The notes beneath the pieces were generated by a model. The model was given only the letters and a program-made list of their open reading frames with translations, had not been told where the DNA came from and searched no databases. 64,000 nt of DNA from NCBI RefSeq assembly GCF_003388735.1, contig NZ_QUBQ01000002.1, forward strand, positions 248,001 through 312,000. Reading direction: 5' to 3'. The stretch is from Paenibacillus paeoniae (GTDB lineage Bacteria; Bacillota; Bacilli; Paenibacillales; Paenibacillaceae). The first letter of the stretch is position 1; every line of letters starts with the position of its first letter. This document shows, in pieces, positions 63,401 through 64,000 of this stretch. The translations under genes were made by a program, and so were the position numbers.

Positions 63401-64000
63401 TTCACATCGTCCACAGCAGCTTCTATTGCCGCGGCTTGCAACGCGACTACATCTTCCCATACTGGTGAAGCGCTACTGTTCTGCCCCCCGATCTGACCAT
63501 CCGCAAGCAGCTCCAGCAAGTTGCAGCCGGCAGGCACCACGTTCTGCAGATTACTTCCGCTTCGCGCAAGCAGCAAGCTGGCCCCGCTATCTTCCAGGAT
63601 GTAGTGAATCCGCTCCTCCGGATAATCCGGATCGATCGGCACGTATGCGCCTCCCGCCTTCAAGATCGCCAAGAGCCCGACAATCATTCCGACCGAGCGG
63701 TCTAACAGCACCCCTACAAGCGACTTCCGTCTGATGCCGCAGCTTCTTAGGTCCGAAGCCAACTTGGCTGCACGCTCTTGCAGCTCCACATAACTGATTC
63801 TCTCTTCGCCGTGCACCACCGCGATATGGCCCGGCGTCCGCAACGCCTGTTCCTCGAATAAAGCATGCAGCGTCTTCTCCCTCGGATAGGACGCCTCCGT
63901 CGCGTTGAACCCCTCCAGCAGCAGCATTCTTTCCTCTTCACTCAGCACTTCCAAATCCTTCAGCTTGGCGTCTGGGCTCTGCGCTGCCGATGCCAGCAGC
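57415..64000 (-). CDS. Non-ribosomal peptide synthetase, C-terminal part: A-T-E-C-A-T
   Basis: At least 2194 residues; the frame is open at the window edge, so the N-terminus is missing. Counting from an in-frame TTG at 63954: A domain 1 about 25-550 ([17 protein letters not shown]); T domain with carrier Ser601 in [14 protein letters not shown] domain about 650-1080 with HHSVVDG (782-788) and NYLGQFD (999-1005); C domain about 1115-1545 with HHIILDG (1256-1262); A domain 2 about 1575-2075; T domain with Ser2121 in [12 protein letters not shown]; end at 2179. There is no thioesterase. A1 binding-pocket residues read DFWNIGMVHK, the threonine code; with the E domain this should give D-allo-Thr. 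A2 reads DMLVGAQVIK, which I cannot match. Residues before the TTG ([17 protein letters not shown]) look like an inter-domain linker, so a C domain probably precedes. Confidence 0.95.
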   Translation of the reverse strand, partial: LLASAAQSPDAKLKDLEVLSEEERMLLLEGFNATEASYPREKTLHALFEEQALRTPGHIAVVHGEERISYVELQERAAKLASDLRSCGIRRKSLVGVLLDRSVGMIVGLLAILKAGGAYVPIDPDYPEERIHYILEDSGASLLLARSGSNLQNVVPAGCNLLELLADGQIGGQNSSASPVWEDVVALQAAAIEAAVDDVNLQSEEDLSDYTGPYDLAYVIYTSGTTGKPKGVMIEHRNVVRLLMNSGNRFDFGDTDRWTMFHSYCFDFSVWEMYGALLYGGSLHIVPKPVAQDPQAMAELLEREGITVLNQTPTAFYPLIQAMSESAARKLALRYVIFGGEALTPSRLKPWRESYPGIKLVNMYGITETTVHVTYRELEEADMEGTASSIGKPLPTLRAYIWSPENDGLAPIGTAGELYIAGEGVARGYLNRAELTAERFLPDPYRPGERMYRTGDLARWLADGTLEYRGRIDDQVKIRGHRIELGEVAAHVQREPGIRGAAVIAIRDASGQQSLAVYYEANEARAQAEWRRILARRLPEYMIPHYFVRVEHLPLTTNGKLDRQALPKPEDSVERDAVYTPPENELEVKLSQIWQEVLGVSRVGRGDRFFDMGGDSIKAIQVSARLYQAGYKMEIRNLFAYPAIQELSRWVQPLRKQEYQGEIVGRAPLTPIQQRFFDMQLARPDYYHQAVVLFRKDGFDPEFTRQVLQKLLEHHDALRMSFQREDDGVMNAWNRSIADTAPVAFETYSCRDDSDVRQTIERAVPDIHGRLRLQDGLLLSAGLFQAADGDHLMISIHHSVVDGVSWRILLEDFNRGYRQKLLLEEIYFDAKTDSYLKWAQSLADYAHSDRLASERDYWQCLQGQQDYQLPVDFESLDESLMGSDQQIVQWNEEDTRLLLTGTNKAYRTEVNDILLAALTAALSEWSGEERFIIHLEGHGREEVLPDVNVTRTVGWFTSLFPFELVLPHNKELSSLVKETKERLRAVPNRGIGYGILRYLAADKIEPAQGDICFNYLGQFDDEGNDEQSVFLWSPHSSGPSLSPEDRKGRTYKIELNGAVREGKLGITVDYCRARFAPDTIKRLCDALQSSLVAIIRHCHARSKPELTPSDLSYSRWSIDQLKDLAESYEHRGELEDISLLSPMQEGLLFHSANHPLSEAYFVQSAFALEGSLNPLWLEESMNEVIRRHQALRTNYCKGDGERLYQLIFQSRDITFRHMDWRGSEEPVVRERLDQYKQEDRTEGFNLACGDLMRVALIRTGEDKHWVVWSFHHIILDGWSMHLVLREWLHIYRSYLKQEQPRLPQPERYTGYLRRFATEELPESAAFWSDYLQGLEQTTVFPQAIQTRMERKAMPKQYGCSLSSSLTESIDREARKLGATANSLMQAAWGVVLQRYNDSRDVVFGSVVSGRPAELLGVENMAGLFINTIPVRMNSRPNQTVREAIMEMQQHHLASQSHDHCPLYTIQSMTALKESLINHLFIFENYPVDQAAAELHDELGFHIQAAELYQPTHYDLNIMVIPDSVYRVQIDYNGHAFTEMMIQQMIGHYTEVLEQFACTSHSDRLLDEVHLLSSEEREQIQAFNEAACLSEPPSETIHEWVEKQAGEHPGRIAVVFEETSMTYHELNEQANGLARMLQARGARPDDLIAIVMTRSAQFIVGLLGIMKSGGAYVPIDPSYPDERIRYMLEDSGACIWIIDHDQADRARGWQAGDAPSVVIDSAELPGWSAAANPDSAAKANHLQHVLYTSGTTGKPKGVQQEHRSLVNLIHYHQEILQMDAGRVMQYASLSFDMCYLEIFYTLCSGGTLYMLEEDKKKKWPAIASFIEQHRLRTVFFPTALFKTMPASLYDPLLGTVRHIGVAGEQLALTPSFIEALQRSDVHLHNQYGPTESHVITNLTLKQGDAITATPGIGSPIANTRIHLLSRSGQHQPVGIPGELYVSGPGIARGYHQLPELTEDRFTMAKSSSGERLYRTGDMARWLGDGTLEYLGRSDDQVKIRGYRVELGEVEAVLMSLPGVSEAFILYTGEDDGDRQLVAYYAAETAIEPSSIRKGMNSLLPDYMVPALYVCLDYLPLTRNGKVDRLALPDPLAMQARDETEATDATAEEIRIRKLWEKVLKRDGIGLAEDFFDLGGHSLLAIRLEIELEKEGLDTEGLNIYKHRTIREMARYLYKANDEQEDSHAVSIHHLVEEPK

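Overview
The window looks like a chromosomal segment of a Gram-positive Firmicute of the Paenibacillaceae (Paenibacillus/Cohnella type). The evidence is strong AGGAGG-type ribosome binding sites with frequent TTG/GTG starts, three YesM/YesN-type two-component systems next to LplABC/CUT1-type sugar ABC transporters without their own ATPase, a giant surface glycosidase ending in SLH domains, an SWIM-SNF2 helicase, and a non-ribosomal peptide synthetase (NRPS). Species cannot be fixed from sequence reading alone. No rRNA, tRNA, CRISPR array, insertion sequence or prophage was seen.

Layout. (1) 1-1751: end of an MBOAT O-acyltransferase and a DHHW/AlgX-like partner, a polysaccharide O-acetylation pair. 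(2) 1752-2657: a 900-nt non-coding stretch with a perfect 16-bp inverted repeat and a four-unit array of related hairpins. (3) 2658-3536: a DUF72 protein. (4) 3638-33435: a carbohydrate-uptake super-locus. It has permease-permease-binding protein-response regulator-kinase (10721 down to 3638), binding protein-permease-permease (14112 down to 10938) with a divergent kinase/regulator pair (14372-17816), and kinase-regulator-binding protein-permease-permease-GH5 (25715 down to 17876). It ends with a 2488-residue secreted GH3-CBM-GH30-CBM-SLH protein (33435-25969). My model is that the surface enzyme breaks a beta-glucan-like polymer outside, the transporters import the pieces, and the GH5 without signal peptide finishes them inside. 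Hairpin terminators placed after binding-protein genes, and candidate catabolite-responsive elements, fit this picture. (5) 33592-35190: a textbook yybP-ykoY manganese riboswitch in front of a TerC-family gene, with thymidine kinase 35 nt downstream on the same strand. (6) 35335-42005: a thioredoxin-like protein, an S41 protease, a TraB protein fused to a copper-amine-oxidase-N stalk, an M15 peptidase, a second hairpin-repeat array, an Rrf2 regulator with a flavin oxidoreductase, and a DUF4184 membrane protein. (7) 42195-44972: an ArsR regulator, a flavin oxidoreductase and an MFS exporter, each with its own copy of the same 28-bp operator. (8) 45086-48079: a decayed FrnE/DsbA-like gene, a methyltransferase, a DHA2 drug exporter and an apparently orphaned operator pair beside a possible broken small gene. 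(9) 48208-54166: an SWIM-SNF2 helicase, gluconokinase and a WYL regulator. (10) 54236-56426: an ECF-type sigma factor, a second-type ClpP, and a His-Asp/Arg-Asp repeat protein. (11) 56574-64000: an NRPS open at the window edge (A-T-E-C-A-T) followed by a JmjC/cupin-8 oxygenase.

The most unusual items are the SLH-anchored double glycosidase, the two families of intergenic hairpin arrays, the triple-operator ArsR regulon, the Arg-Asp repeat protein, and the thioesterase-less NRPS end with a cupin-8 tailoring gene. The NRPS first A domain reads as a threonine code and is followed by an epimerisation domain.
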